Source of the DNA: Glaciecola sp.
GTDB lineage: Bacteria; Pseudomonadota; Gammaproteobacteria; Enterobacterales; Alteromonadaceae
Length of the DNA: 64,000 nucleotides
NCBI GenBank assembly: GCA_029251505.1
Contig: JAQXDG010000081.1
Span: 1-64,000 of the forward strand
Reading direction: 5' to 3'
The notes under the pieces are model-generated. The model did no database searches. It was not told where the DNA came from and saw only the letters and a program-made list of their open reading frames with translations. Both the position numbers and the translations under genes were made by a program. How positions within the stretch are numbered: the stretch's first letter is position 1; every line of letters begins with the position of its first letter. Shown in pieces: positions 18,320-26,732 of this stretch.

Positions 18320-18769
18320 TTACTCAGCAACAATAACCACTTTAACTGTTGTAGTCACTTCAGCGTGTAATTGTACGTCAATGTCGTACTCGCCAAGGTC
18401 ACGTAAAGTACCAGTAGGTAGTTTAACTTCTGTTTTGGTCACTTTAACACCAGCTGCAGAAACTGCATCAGCGATGTCACGAGTACCAACAGAACCAAAT
18501 AATTTACCTTCGTCACCAGCTGGTGATGAGATAGATACTGGTTCTAAAGCTGTTAATTGGTCAGCACGTGCTTGCGCAGCGGCTAATACTTCAGCAATCT
18601 TCGCTTCAAGTTCAGCACGACGTGCTTCAAACTTTTCTACGTTTAATTTAGTTGCAGGTACTGCTTTTCCTTGTGGGAATAAGAAGTTACGTGCATAACC
18701 AGATTTAACTGAAACTTGATCACCTAGACCACCTAAGTTAGCGACTTTATCTAATAAAATAATATTCAT
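18320..18769 (-). CDS. rplI: Ribosomal protein bL9
   Basis: 149-residue large-subunit protein. The N-terminal domain [30 protein letters not shown] is diagnostic. A long central helix (about 41-75) links it to the C-terminal domain ([15 protein letters not shown]). Last gene of the operon, 14 nt after rpsR. The length is the same as E. coli L9. Confidence 0.98.
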   Translation of the reverse strand: MNIILLDKVANLGGLGDQVSVKSGYARNFLFPQGKAVPATKLNVEKFEARRAELEAKIAEVLAAAQARADQLTALEPVSISSPAGDEGKLFGSVGTRDIADAVSAAGVKVTKTEVKLPTGTLRDLGEYDIDVQLHAEVTTTVKVVIVAE

Positions 18770-18783
18770 TATGATTCCTCAGC

Positions 18784-19011
18784 TTACTTATGTGAGTCAG
18801 TGTAAGGTAACAATGCTAGGAAACGCGCACGTTTAATAGCAGTTGATAACTGACGCTGATATTTAGCACTAGTACCTGTGATACGGCTTGGTACGATTTT
18901 GCCACTTTCAGTGACATAATTACGTAATGTTGCAGTATCTTTATAATCAATCTCTACTACGCCTTCAGCTGAGAAGCGGCAGAATTTACGACGTCTAAAA
19001 AATCGAGCCAT
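18784..19011 (-). CDS. rpsR: Ribosomal protein bS18
   Basis: 75-residue small-subunit protein, binding partner of S6 on the 30S platform. [18 protein letters not shown] and [27 protein letters not shown] are family signatures. It begins only 11 nt after the rpsF stop, leaving no room for priB, which lies between these genes in E. coli. Confidence 0.98.
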   Translation of the reverse strand: MARFFRRRKFCRFSAEGVVEIDYKDTATLRNYVTESGKIVPSRITGTSAKYQRQLSTAIKRARFLALLPYTDSHK

Positions 19012-19022
19012 GTTCCGTCTCC

Positions 19023-19418
19023 TTATGCTTGGTCGTCAGAAACTTCAGCAGCGTTAGCTGGTGCAGTATCTTCACGTTTTGGTTGGCGTTCTTCACGACG
19101 TTCTTCTTTCTTCATTGGTGAAGGCTCAGTTACCGCATCTTTGGTGCGCATAACTAAGTTACGAAGAATGACATCGTTGTAACGGAAAGCGTTCTCTAAT
19201 TCGTCAACAGCTGCTGGTGTTGCTTCAGCATTGATAAGAACATAGTGAGCTTTATGTAGTTTTTCGATTGGGTATGCCAACTGACGACGACCCCAGTCTT
19301 CAAGACGAGTGATTGAACCACCATCTTGAGTAAGAATTCCAGAATATCTTTCGATCATTCCTGGAACTTGTTCACTCTGATCAGGGTGAACCATGAATAC
19401 GATTTCGTAATGACGCAT
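19023..19418 (-). CDS. rpsF: Ribosomal protein bS6
   Basis: 131-residue small-subunit protein. [25 protein letters not shown] and [25 protein letters not shown] are typical. The C-terminal tail is charged and low in complexity ([15 protein letters not shown]), as in proteobacterial S6 where glutamates may be added post-translationally. The ORF track starts 18 codons early; the ATG after AAGGAATTAACG is preferred. First gene of the rpsF-rpsR-rplI operon. Confidence 0.98.
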   Translation of the reverse strand: MRHYEIVFMVHPDQSEQVPGMIERYSGILTQDGGSITRLEDWGRRQLAYPIEKLHKAHYVLINAEATPAAVDELENAFRYNDVILRNLVMRTKDAVTEPSPMKKEERREERQPKREDTAPANAAEVSDDQA

Positions 19419-19439
19419 CGTTAATTCCTTACGGTTGTA

Positions 19440-19470
19440 GTCTCGACAGTACAGCCAACTGTATGGAGAC
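19440..19470 (-). promoter_or_regulatory. Structured leader upstream of rpsF
   Basis: On the minus strand GTCTC and GAGAC pair around an inner hairpin ACAG/CTGT, and CCG follows just before the Shine-Dalgarno. S6:S18 autoregulatory leaders are known in this position and contain a conserved CCG, but I cannot show that this fold is that motif. Confidence 0.3.
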
Positions 19471-19503
19471 AAGGAATGAGTAATATGGCTGTAAGGGTCG
19501 CGT

Positions 19504-19531
19504 ATATTACAGCATAATCATACTATTGCAA
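19504..19531 (-). promoter_or_regulatory. Candidate rpsF operon promoter
   Basis: Minus-strand TTGCAA and TAATAT separated by 16 bp, about 85 nt before the rpsF ATG. Both hexamers are near consensus. It would give a leader of about 78 nt including the hairpin described separately. Confidence 0.45.
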
Positions 19532-19540
19532 TGTTTATTG

Positions 19541-19862
19541 TTTCTAGGGATAACTAAACTTCATCAACAGGGGCCGCTCATTAACAGTGACCAAGCGCGC
19601 GGAGTACATTGTGTTTAAATCTGTCACTTGGCTGCAGTCATCATCACATAATCCTAGATATTGAATGGGATTGCAATTTCTACTATATAGACTGCTGTAG
19701 CAATTTGATTTTGAATAATAGGGATCTGACCCCAATTAAATAATAAAAACATCCATGTACATAACGTCAATGTTGTGGGATCCAATATCACCACTTAAAG
19801 CAGATTCCGTCTACCTAGATTTCCTTGTGGTTTGCAACATCCCTGTTACTTAACATCCGCTG
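19541..19862. other. Non-coding stretch with possible mobile-element remnant
   Basis: This is the central part of the only gap over 300 bases in the window (19419-20066). The motif GGGATCTGACCCC at about 19721 resembles the GGGGTCAGATCCC ends often seen beside REP-associated tyrosine transposase genes in marine gammaproteobacteria. A 63-codon minus-strand ORF starts inside that motif but resembles nothing known to me. Nothing else recognisable was found up to the promoter at 19863. Confidence 0.3.
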
Positions 19863-19891
19863 TTGTGACTGTGTGTTAGAGTAATTATAAA
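19863..19891 (+). promoter_or_regulatory. Candidate promoter of the hybrid sensor gene
   Basis: TTGTGA and TATAAA with 17-bp spacing, about 175 nt before the GTG start of the downstream gene. It would give a leader of roughly 170 nt. Confidence 0.45.
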
Positions 19892-20066
19892 TTAATTCGC
19901 ATCAATCCAAATCACAAACCACTATAACCATTTTCTCAAAAAGATACTTCCACAAAACCGACAATCTATTGCTCATATTCGCCACAACCTGCAAAAAACC
20001 TTGATTTATCTTCAGAAAAACCGATGATGGGGTTGCCTGTTGTAAATTAAGTGGAAAGGTTTTTCA

Positions 20067-23000
20067 GTGCGTTATTGGCAAGTTGCTCTATTAAGTTTGT
20101 TTTTTATATTGACCGATGTGTTAGCACACAGTCGGGATTCTTTGCATATCAACAATTATGGAATTGGTGATGGGTTACCTGATTCTACGATTAATGCTAT
20201 TGCACAAGATAGTTTAGGTTTTATGTGGTTTGGCACTGATGACGGATTAGTGCGCTATGATGGAGTCAAATTCAAAAAATATAATGCCACTAATGGATTA
20301 AACAATCGGACTAATAAGGTCACTCAGCTTTTTGTCGATACAAACGATAACCTCTGGGTGACATTTGATTGCAGTGTTCATGTGTTATTTGCGGACGAAC
20401 AGTCTTTTACTTATGTTCATGGATTTGCGGATATCAATAGCATCAACAAATCTGTCAATGCTATTGAGCAGTTATCCCCTGATATAGTAACGGTCCTAAC
20501 TTCGCAAGGCGCTTTCTTATTTAACTCTAATTTCATCTATAACAACCCGCAATTTATTACATCGCCGACACCATTAATTGATTTAGTCCAAATTAATGAT
20601 ACGCAGTATTTTATTGGCAATAATGAGGTTTATACGCTACCAGCGAATAGTAATACCTTCGTTACTACTGATGTTGCTGTGTTACCTGATGAAGTCAATA
20701 TCACTTCTGCGTTGTCATTCAATAATTTACTATACATTGGCACACAAATGCATGGCTTACTTATCTTGGATCAATATTTCAATTTGATCCGTGAGCTTTC
20801 GCCTTCATCTGCATCACAAAACATCATTACTCATGAGCATGTGAGTAGCTTAACGATAGATAACTCACAACGCCTATGGGTCGGGTTAAAAAGTCACGGC
20901 TTAGTCTTGTTACAAGCCAATACATTACATAAAACTCTTCGCTTTGACCCTAGTGATCGCCACTCAATCACGACTAATTACATCAACGCACTCTATACAA
21001 GTGACAATGGTGATGTTTGGATCGGCACTGACCGCGGCGGCATAAATCATTTTCGCGCCAGCAGTGAAAAGCTTTACCACCTCAAGCATTCGGTATTACA
21101 AGATTCACCTATTAGTGGTAACGATGTCACCGCGATTGCAGTGGATAAATATCAACGCGGTTGGTTGGCTTCTAATAGTGATGGTATCTCGGTGTATAAC
21201 CCCGATACATACGTAAATATTGTGATCAATCAACAATTAGCTGGATTAAAAGTAGCCAAATTGCATATTGAAAACCAATACGCGTGGGCGTTGGATGAGG
21301 TCGGGATCACCAAAATAGATGTCGACACATTAAAAGTTGTTAGCACCTATACACCTGTAAACTCAGACTTACCAGCCGGTAATCTGATGGACTGGTTATC
21401 CATTAATAATGAGCAAGTATTATTGAGCCACCAAGGCAACGGCATATCAATCTTTACTTTGTCAGATCTTAGCTTTACACATTATACGGTACAAAACAGT
21501 CAACTACCTACCAATCAGTTTGGACAGATGATTAATATCAATGGACAAATCTGGATTTCATCAAATGTGGGAGTACATTTATTTGATCCTGAACAACACA
21601 CATTTAGTCACTTTTTATTCACACCAGAACAAAACATTAATTCGATTAATCACATTACGAGCAATAGTGATAAGCATATTGTGTTATCAAGTAATAATGG
21701 TGTGCATGTATTCGATCCTCTAACTAAAGTATTTGTCCCCAGAAATTTTCCCGACGAATTGGCGTCGATGAATATCCAAGCGACATTAGTCACTGAAGAA
21801 GGCGTGCACTGGTCTACGCTAAAAAATGGATTAATCGAATATCAAAACAATTCTCGCCGCTTTGCTTGGTATACAGAAGCTGATGGGTTGCAAGGTTCGG
21901 AGTTTAATCCTGGCGTCGCGTACAAAAACATTCGCGGCATGTATGTTTTTTCTGGGCTCAATGGGATTACTGTATTGGACCCTAATGCACTCGTCAAACC
22001 GGACATTAAACTACAAATATCAGAAATGAAGGTATTGTATCAAGATGGCTCTGAGGCGTTTTATTCCAATATACACCATGACTCAATGATATTTGATAAA
22101 GCGATTGATGTTATCCAAATTGACTTAGGAGACGTCAATTTTAGTACGCATAATTCCCCACAATTTGAATACTTCACCCAAGCAGGCATGACTAAATTTG
22201 ATGATTTCAAGTTGGTGTTTTCACCTAAAGCCGGTAGCTCGACCATCAATATTGTCAATCCGTTGACCACGTTCGATAATTTTATCGAGCCTCCTGTTAA
22301 ACTGAATATCGAGCACCCTATTCCTTGGCATAGCACGCCATTTGGTATTATTGCAATTTTCATTACATTTATGGCTGCTGTCTATGGAGCGGTGACATTT
22401 CGCATCCGACAGGTAAAACGAACGGCTAATGAGTTAGCGCAGTTAGTCGAAAAGCGAACTGATGATCTGCGCCGACAAACTGAAATTTCGCGCTTACAAG
22501 CGGAAAAATTAGCACTTACTGTCGCTGATAAAGATTCTATATTCGAAACCATATCTCATGAATTGCGCACTCCATTAACCTTGATCCAAGGCCCTGTGCA
22601 ACAGTTACGTCATTACAAAATGGAACCTGAAGCACAAACTATGCTTAATATATTGGTACGGAATGCGGATAGGCTAAATACGTTAGTCAAAAAAGTATTT
22701 GAGCTATCAATATCCGACAAATTACCAGAATCTACGGCTAACGCAGCAATGACTGATTTATCGTTAGTTATTAGCCAACTGGGTAAAATCTTTACCCCAT
22801 ATACGGAACAACGTGAACTCACTTTTAGACTTCCTGAATTTGCTCCTTTAAAGGTCACCATTCCGTTATATAACTTAGAAACCATTCTCTCTAATTTGTT
22901 ATCTAATGCCGTTAAATATACTCAACAAGGCGGTGAAATCAGTATTGAAGTCGAAGCTGATGCACACTTTGTTAGCGTCCATATCATTGATACTGGTGTG

Positions 23001-24026
23001 GGGATCGCTGAACACGAAATCCCACTAATTTTTAATCGTTTTTACCGCTCACAATCGGAGCATGTCGATATTCAAGATGGTACAGGATTAGGATTGGCCA
23101 TTGTTGAGCAATTAGTAGATAAAGCCGATGGCCTAATTAAAGTCTCGTCGGAGGTCGATATTGGTACGCGCTTCAGTGTGATTTTTCCCAATACCCTTAA
23201 TCAAACTTATCAGCCAAGTAATGTGGATGTAGATAAGCCATGTATATTGTGCATTGACGATAATGAAGACATTTTAACGTATCTCGAAAACCTGTTTAAA
23301 CATGATTACCAAGTCCACACTGCCAATTCATCGATAGCAGGATTAACCATTGCCAAAGATCTTTTACCTGATCTTATTATCAGTGACATCATGATGCCGG
23401 AAATGGATGGTATCGAAGTGTTAAATGCACTCAAGAGCGACCATATTACCAATCACATTCCCGTGATTCTATTGACTGCAAAAAGCTCGCAGGAATCTCG
23501 AATGGAAGGATTAGCATCTGCGGCGAGTGATTACATTAATAAACCATTTGAAGAGGAGGAACTGCGTTTGAAAACCCGTAATATTATCGCGGAACAAGAA
23601 TCAATTCGACGACGCTATATCGAATCTGTCTCTACTGTCGAGCCTGAGTATAAATTTGAAGAGCAAATGAGTGCCTCTAAGTTTATCCATCAGTTAAATA
23701 ACATTTTATTAGTGCACTACAATAAACCTGATTTCACCGTTCAAGATTTAGCAAACCTGAGTGGCATGAGTGACCGTCAATTACTGCGTCGCTTAAAAAA
23801 TGAAACAGGCATTGGTGCCAGTGAATTTATCCGAAACTTTCGTCTTAACATCGCAGCTGACTTATTAAAAGCTGGCAAACCCGCGTCATTTGCAGCGTAC
23901 GAAGCGGGATTCACTTCCCCTAGTTATTTTAGCACTAGCTTCAAAAAGCTCTTTAAAATCACGCCAAAGCAGTTTTCCAAAAAACAAAAACTAGAATCTA
24001 TCATCGCACAAAACACAGAAGCGTAA
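20067..24026 (+). CDS. Hybrid two-component system protein (propeller sensor, kinase, REC, AraC output)
   Basis: 1319 residues carrying a whole signalling path. A signal peptide (1-20) precedes a periplasmic two-component-regulator propeller (about 25-650, repeats such as DSLGFMWFGTDDGLVRYDG and DNGDVWIGTDRGGINHF). Next come a Y_Y_Y domain (about 675-748), one membrane helix (755-778), HisKA with phospho-acceptor ISHELRTPL (about 828), HATPase_c (NLLSNAVKYT, DTGVGI, GTGLGLAIV), a receiver domain with SDIMMPEMDG (about 1107), and an AraC-type HTH (1211-1308). This is the HTCS architecture best known from Bacteroidetes polysaccharide control. GTG start with GGAAAGG upstream. The ligand is unknown; targets may include the porin downstream. 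Confidence 0.93.
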   Translation: MRYWQVALLSLFFILTDVLAHSRDSLHINNYGIGDGLPDSTINAIAQDSLGFMWFGTDDGLVRYDGVKFKKYNATNGLNNRTNKVTQLFVDTNDNLWVTFDCSVHVLFADEQSFTYVHGFADINSINKSVNAIEQLSPDIVTVLTSQGAFLFNSNFIYNNPQFITSPTPLIDLVQINDTQYFIGNNEVYTLPANSNTFVTTDVAVLPDEVNITSALSFNNLLYIGTQMHGLLILDQYFNLIRELSPSSASQNIITHEHVSSLTIDNSQRLWVGLKSHGLVLLQANTLHKTLRFDPSDRHSITTNYINALYTSDNGDVWIGTDRGGINHFRASSEKLYHLKHSVLQDSPISGNDVTAIAVDKYQRGWLASNSDGISVYNPDTYVNIVINQQLAGLKVAKLHIENQYAWALDEVGITKIDVDTLKVVSTYTPVNSDLPAGNLMDWLSINNEQVLLSHQGNGISIFTLSDLSFTHYTVQNSQLPTNQFGQMININGQIWISSNVGVHLFDPEQHTFSHFLFTPEQNINSINHITSNSDKHIVLSSNNGVHVFDPLTKVFVPRNFPDELASMNIQATLVTEEGVHWSTLKNGLIEYQNNSRRFAWYTEADGLQGSEFNPGVAYKNIRGMYVFSGLNGITVLDPNALVKPDIKLQISEMKVLYQDGSEAFYSNIHHDSMIFDKAIDVIQIDLGDVNFSTHNSPQFEYFTQAGMTKFDDFKLVFSPKAGSSTINIVNPLTTFDNFIEPPVKLNIEHPIPWHSTPFGIIAIFITFMAAVYGAVTFRIRQVKRTANELAQLVEKRTDDLRRQTEISRLQAEKLALTVADKDSIFETISHELRTPLTLIQGPVQQLRHYKMEPEAQTMLNILVRNADRLNTLVKKVFELSISDKLPESTANAAMTDLSLVISQLGKIFTPYTEQRELTFRLPEFAPLKVTIPLYNLETILSNLLSNAVKYTQQGGEISIEVEADAHFVSVHIIDTGVGIAEHEIPLIFNRFYRSQSEHVDIQDGTGLGLAIVEQLVDKADGLIKVSSEVDIGTRFSVIFPNTLNQTYQPSNVDVDKPCILCIDDNEDILTYLENLFKHDYQVHTANSSIAGLTIAKDLLPDLIISDIMMPEMDGIEVLNALKSDHITNHIPVILLTAKSSQESRMEGLASAASDYINKPFEEEELRLKTRNIIAEQESIRRRYIESVSTVEPEYKFEEQMSASKFIHQLNNILLVHYNKPDFTVQDLANLSGMSDRQLLRRLKNETGIGASEFIRNFRLNIAADLLKAGKPASFAAYEAGFTSPSYFSTSFKKLFKITPKQFSKKQKLESIIAQNTEA

Positions 24027-24143
24027 ACTGACAGTATATGCAATGAGTTGTTCAGATCCTGTTCAAACCTTTAATTAAAAGGGGTTTGTGATCGTTTTCC
24101 TCCCCCTAAATGTATAATACATTTGTCTTAATAAGGAATTGAT

Positions 24144-24329
24144 ATGTTCGGTTTATTCTCACGTGATCCATCCAAGAAAATGCGCACAAAATACGATAAA
24201 TTGTTAGAGGATGCCATGCATGCTCAACGCCGTGGTGACATTAAGTCATATTCGATGTTAACCGCTGAAGCCGAGGCTTTATGGGAGCAAATAGAAAAGT
24301 TGCAACCAGAAAAGAGCCGAAGTAAATAA
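24144..24329 (+). CDS. DUF6435 family small protein
   Basis: 61 residues: MFGLFSRDPSKKMRTKYDKLLEDAMHAQ followed by a second amphipathic helix (YSMLTAEAEALWEQIEKL). No signal peptide or membrane segment; highly charged, probably a cytosolic helical hairpin. The pattern fits the DUF6435 family of small gammaproteobacterial proteins, whose function is unknown. AAGGA lies 8 nt before the ATG and a perfect TATAAT occurs at 24113, so it probably has its own promoter. Confidence 0.75.
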   Translation: MFGLFSRDPSKKMRTKYDKLLEDAMHAQRRGDIKSYSMLTAEAEALWEQIEKLQPEKSRSK

Positions 24330-24425
24330 AATGTGATGAGTTTGTAAAGCGTGTTAAGCAGAGATGTATAGATGGTTACAAAGTGCTTATTAATAGAGCA
24401 TTATACGCAACATTTATACTGTTTT

Positions 24426-24442
24426 GGAAAAAGACTTTTTCC
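24426..24442 (+). promoter_or_regulatory. Perfect inverted repeat in the porin leader
   Basis: GGAAAAAGACTTTTTCC is a perfect palindrome around one base, about 85 nt before the porin ATG, in an otherwise gene-free 195-nt gap. It could be a hairpin in the leader RNA, an operator, or a weak attenuator. No assignment made. Confidence 0.3.
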
Positions 24443-24524
24443 TTTATTGGATTTATCTTTGTTTGTAGTCGCACTAATGTTCAACCTGTTTTTTACATCA
24501 CACAAGAACAGGAACACACATATT

Positions 24525-25580
24525 ATGAAATTCATTACAAAATTAGCAGCATCTGCTGTTTTACTTGGACTTGCTAGCCAAGCCAATGCAGCAGTTACAT
24601 TAGTTAAAACAGACGACACTACTGTTACTTTAGGTGGTTATGTTAAAGCTGACCTACGTCACGTATCTGGTGATTTAGCTTACCGTGACTTTTGGATTGG
24701 TAACGCGCCGGCCGCCGTTGACACAGCACAAACTAAATTTAACGTTAAAGAGTCACGTTTACAGTTTAAAGTTCAACACGATGACGTCACTGGTGTAATC
24801 GAGTTAGATTTCTACGGTTCAGGTGGTAACGAAGTTATTTCTAACTCAACGAGTCCACGTATTCGTCATGCGTTCATCAAATATCAAGAGTGGACCATTG
24901 GTCAAACATGGTCAACCTTTATGCCGTTACACGCATTAGCAGAAACGCTTGATTTTGGTGGCCCACATGTCGGTGAAGCATTCATCCGTCAAAGCCAAAT
25001 TCGTTATTCTAAAGGCGGCTGGTCATTTGCAGTTGAAAACCCTCAAACCTTCGGTAGCTCTGATGAAACTCAAGAATCTGTTCCAGATTTCATTGGTCGT
25101 TACGATCATAAAGGCTCTTGGGGTCAAATCTCTGTAGCCGGTTTATTACGTCAAGTAGACCAAAACGGTATTGATGAAACTTCTGCTGCAGCCAACATTG
25201 CTGGTAAGTTTTTACTCAGTGGCAAAGATGATATCCGCGTTCAACTAAACGTTGGAGAGTTTGGTCGTTATGCAGGTACTACCGTTGTTCCAGGTATCGC
25301 TACTAACCCAGACACCAATGAAGTTGAAGTAGAAAGCGGTATCGCTTACACCGTTTCTTACCGCCATTTCTGGAACGATGATACGCGTTCTACTGTGTTT
25401 TATGGTAACGGCCAGTCAGATTTATCAGACCATGACCGCTCACATTGGGGTGTTAACTTATTAACTAACATCACACCAAAACTTAAGTATGGTGTTGAAC
25501 TTGGTGAATACAGTGTTGAAGATGCAGGCATCAACTTAAGCTCTGCTTACTTCCAATTATCTGCTCAGTTTGCTTTCTAA
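24525..25580 (+). CDS. DcaP-like outer membrane porin
   Basis: 351 residues with a clear signal peptide (MKFITKLAASAVLLGLASQANA). A long series of alternating beta strands follows, ending in an aromatic residue (YFQLSAQFAF), the sorting signal of barrel proteins. GGYVKADLRHVSGD, SRIRHAFIKYQEWTIGQTWSTFM-like segments and the family length suggest the DcaP/trimeric porin group, which takes up small anionic compounds. The ORF track begins 51 codons early; the ATG after AGGAACACAC is the only start that gives a signal peptide. It is followed by a strong terminator shared with the convergent lysR gene. Substrate unknown. Confidence 0.85.
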   Translation: MKFITKLAASAVLLGLASQANAAVTLVKTDDTTVTLGGYVKADLRHVSGDLAYRDFWIGNAPAAVDTAQTKFNVKESRLQFKVQHDDVTGVIELDFYGSGGNEVISNSTSPRIRHAFIKYQEWTIGQTWSTFMPLHALAETLDFGGPHVGEAFIRQSQIRYSKGGWSFAVENPQTFGSSDETQESVPDFIGRYDHKGSWGQISVAGLLRQVDQNGIDETSAAANIAGKFLLSGKDDIRVQLNVGEFGRYAGTTVVPGIATNPDTNEVEVESGIAYTVSYRHFWNDDTRSTVFYGNGQSDLSDHDRSHWGVNLLTNITPKLKYGVELGEYSVEDAGINLSSAYFQLSAQFAF

Positions 25581-25612
25581 GCTAAACCTCTCGAACAGAT
25601 AATATTAAGCAA

Positions 25613-25644
25613 AAACTGGAGCCCCAACCTGCTCCAGTTTTTTT
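25613..25644. terminator. Terminator between porin and lysR
   Basis: AAACTGGAGC and GCTCCAGTTT form a 10-bp stem with an 8-nt loop, followed by T residues on the plus strand. AAAAA precedes it, so it also terminates on the minus strand. It overlaps the lysR stop codon by two bases. Confidence 0.85.
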
Positions 25645-26560
25645 ATGCCTGTTTAAACCGTTCTTGTTTTTCTAAATACGCTGCGCGTAAATGCTCGATA
25701 AGTAGTTTTAACTTAGTATCTGGTGTGCGCATTTTGGGGTATACCGCATAGATACCTACTTTTTTAGCCGTAAACTCTGGCAGTAGTGCACGTAATTTAC
25801 CCGATTGTAAATCGTCATAGACCAATGCTCTAGGTAGGTACGCCACACCTAAACCACCTAATACCGCTTGATATAACGCATTCAGATCATTGGCAATAAA
25901 GTTACCTTGAACTGTTTCGGAATATTCTCCCGCCGGCGAAAAAAACTGCCACTGATTAGGATGCGCTCCATCATATTTATACGTTAAGCAATTATGAAAC
26001 TTCAGCTCATTACTACATTCTGGCACACCTTGCTGTTTTAGATATTGTGGCGTTGCGACAATTACCCAATGCGAATCAACTAAGCGTCGAGCAAGTAGGC
26101 TCGAATCTTCTAAATAACCAGTGCGGATTGCAAGATCATAGCCTTCTTCAATCAAATTGACAAAACGATCATCAATCATCATTTCCACTGTGACTTCTTT
26201 GTACTGACGACAAAATTCGGTTACCGCTGCTGTCAACGTTAATCGCGCTGAGACTGATGGCACCGTAATTTTAATTTTACCGCTAATCGAATCACTGTAA
26301 CCCCATACGGCATCATGCGCTTCTTGTAAGGCTTCTTTTGCGATTTTAGCTTTGTGATATAGTGTTTTGCCGCCATCGGTTAAGCTCAGTTTACGCGTTG
26401 AGCGGTACAATAGCTGCATATTTAAGGCTTCTTCTAAACGCCCAATACGCTTCGAGACCACAGAGTTAGTCAACTCTAATTGCTGAGCGACCTTAGAAAA
26501 AGACCCCGCGTCAACGACTTGCACAAATAAAAACATATCATCAGCTTTCGCGTGTAACAT
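25643..26560 (-). CDS. LysR-family transcriptional regulator
   Basis: 305 residues. N-terminal winged helix-turn-helix (residues about 5-65, VVDAGSFSKVAQQLELTNSVVSKRIGRLEEALNMQLLYRSTRKLSLTDGG) and a LysR substrate-binding domain (about 95-295). The pattern fits the large group that includes AaeR/DmlR-like regulators. It is divergent from the D-lactate dehydrogenase gene across a 172-nt gap, so autoregulation and control of that gene are plausible but not shown. The effector is unknown. Confidence 0.9.
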   Translation of the reverse strand: MLHAKADDMFLFVQVVDAGSFSKVAQQLELTNSVVSKRIGRLEEALNMQLLYRSTRKLSLTDGGKTLYHKAKIAKEALQEAHDAVWGYSDSISGKIKITVPSVSARLTLTAAVTEFCRQYKEVTVEMMIDDRFVNLIEEGYDLAIRTGYLEDSSLLARRLVDSHWVIVATPQYLKQQGVPECSNELKFHNCLTYKYDGAHPNQWQFFSPAGEYSETVQGNFIANDLNALYQAVLGGLGVAYLPRALVYDDLQSGKLRALLPEFTAKKVGIYAVYPKMRTPDTKLKLLIEHLRAAYLEKQERFKQA

Positions 26561-26599
26561 ACTTGCCCCTACTTATTTCTGCTTATTAATTCCATAATC

Positions 26600-26627
26600 A
26601 ATATAATGCTATCGTGTATTATGTCAA
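26600..26627 (-). promoter_or_regulatory. Promoter of the lysR gene
   Basis: Minus-strand perfect TTGACA, 16 bp, then TATATT. Predicted start about 33 nt before the lysR ATG. Confidence 0.6.
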
Positions 26628-26664
26628 TAAAAGAAAAAGTTCTGTGCAGCTTTTAGCCTTATTT

Positions 26665-26693
26665 TTGTGCTAAATACAGCGTAAAGTTAGGAT
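26665..26693 (+). promoter_or_regulatory. Candidate promoter of the D-lactate dehydrogenase gene
   Basis: TTGTGC and TAGGAT with 17-bp spacing, about 40 nt before the ATG. Weak match, supported by position and by the divergent lysR gene next to it. Confidence 0.35.
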
Positions 26694-26732
26694 ATATGAT
26701 AAAAATATCAATGCATCTAGGAGCGCTTAATC

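Noticed and set aside
19544-19735. 63-residue minus-strand ORF in the non-coding gap.
   Set aside because: Starts at TTG inside the possible repeat end, has no ribosome-binding site and no resemblance to a known protein; treated as remnant sequence.
24065-24087. Inverted sequence AAACC...GGTTT after the hybrid sensor gene, considered as terminator.
   Set aside because: Stem is mostly A-T with mismatches and there is no T tract after it.
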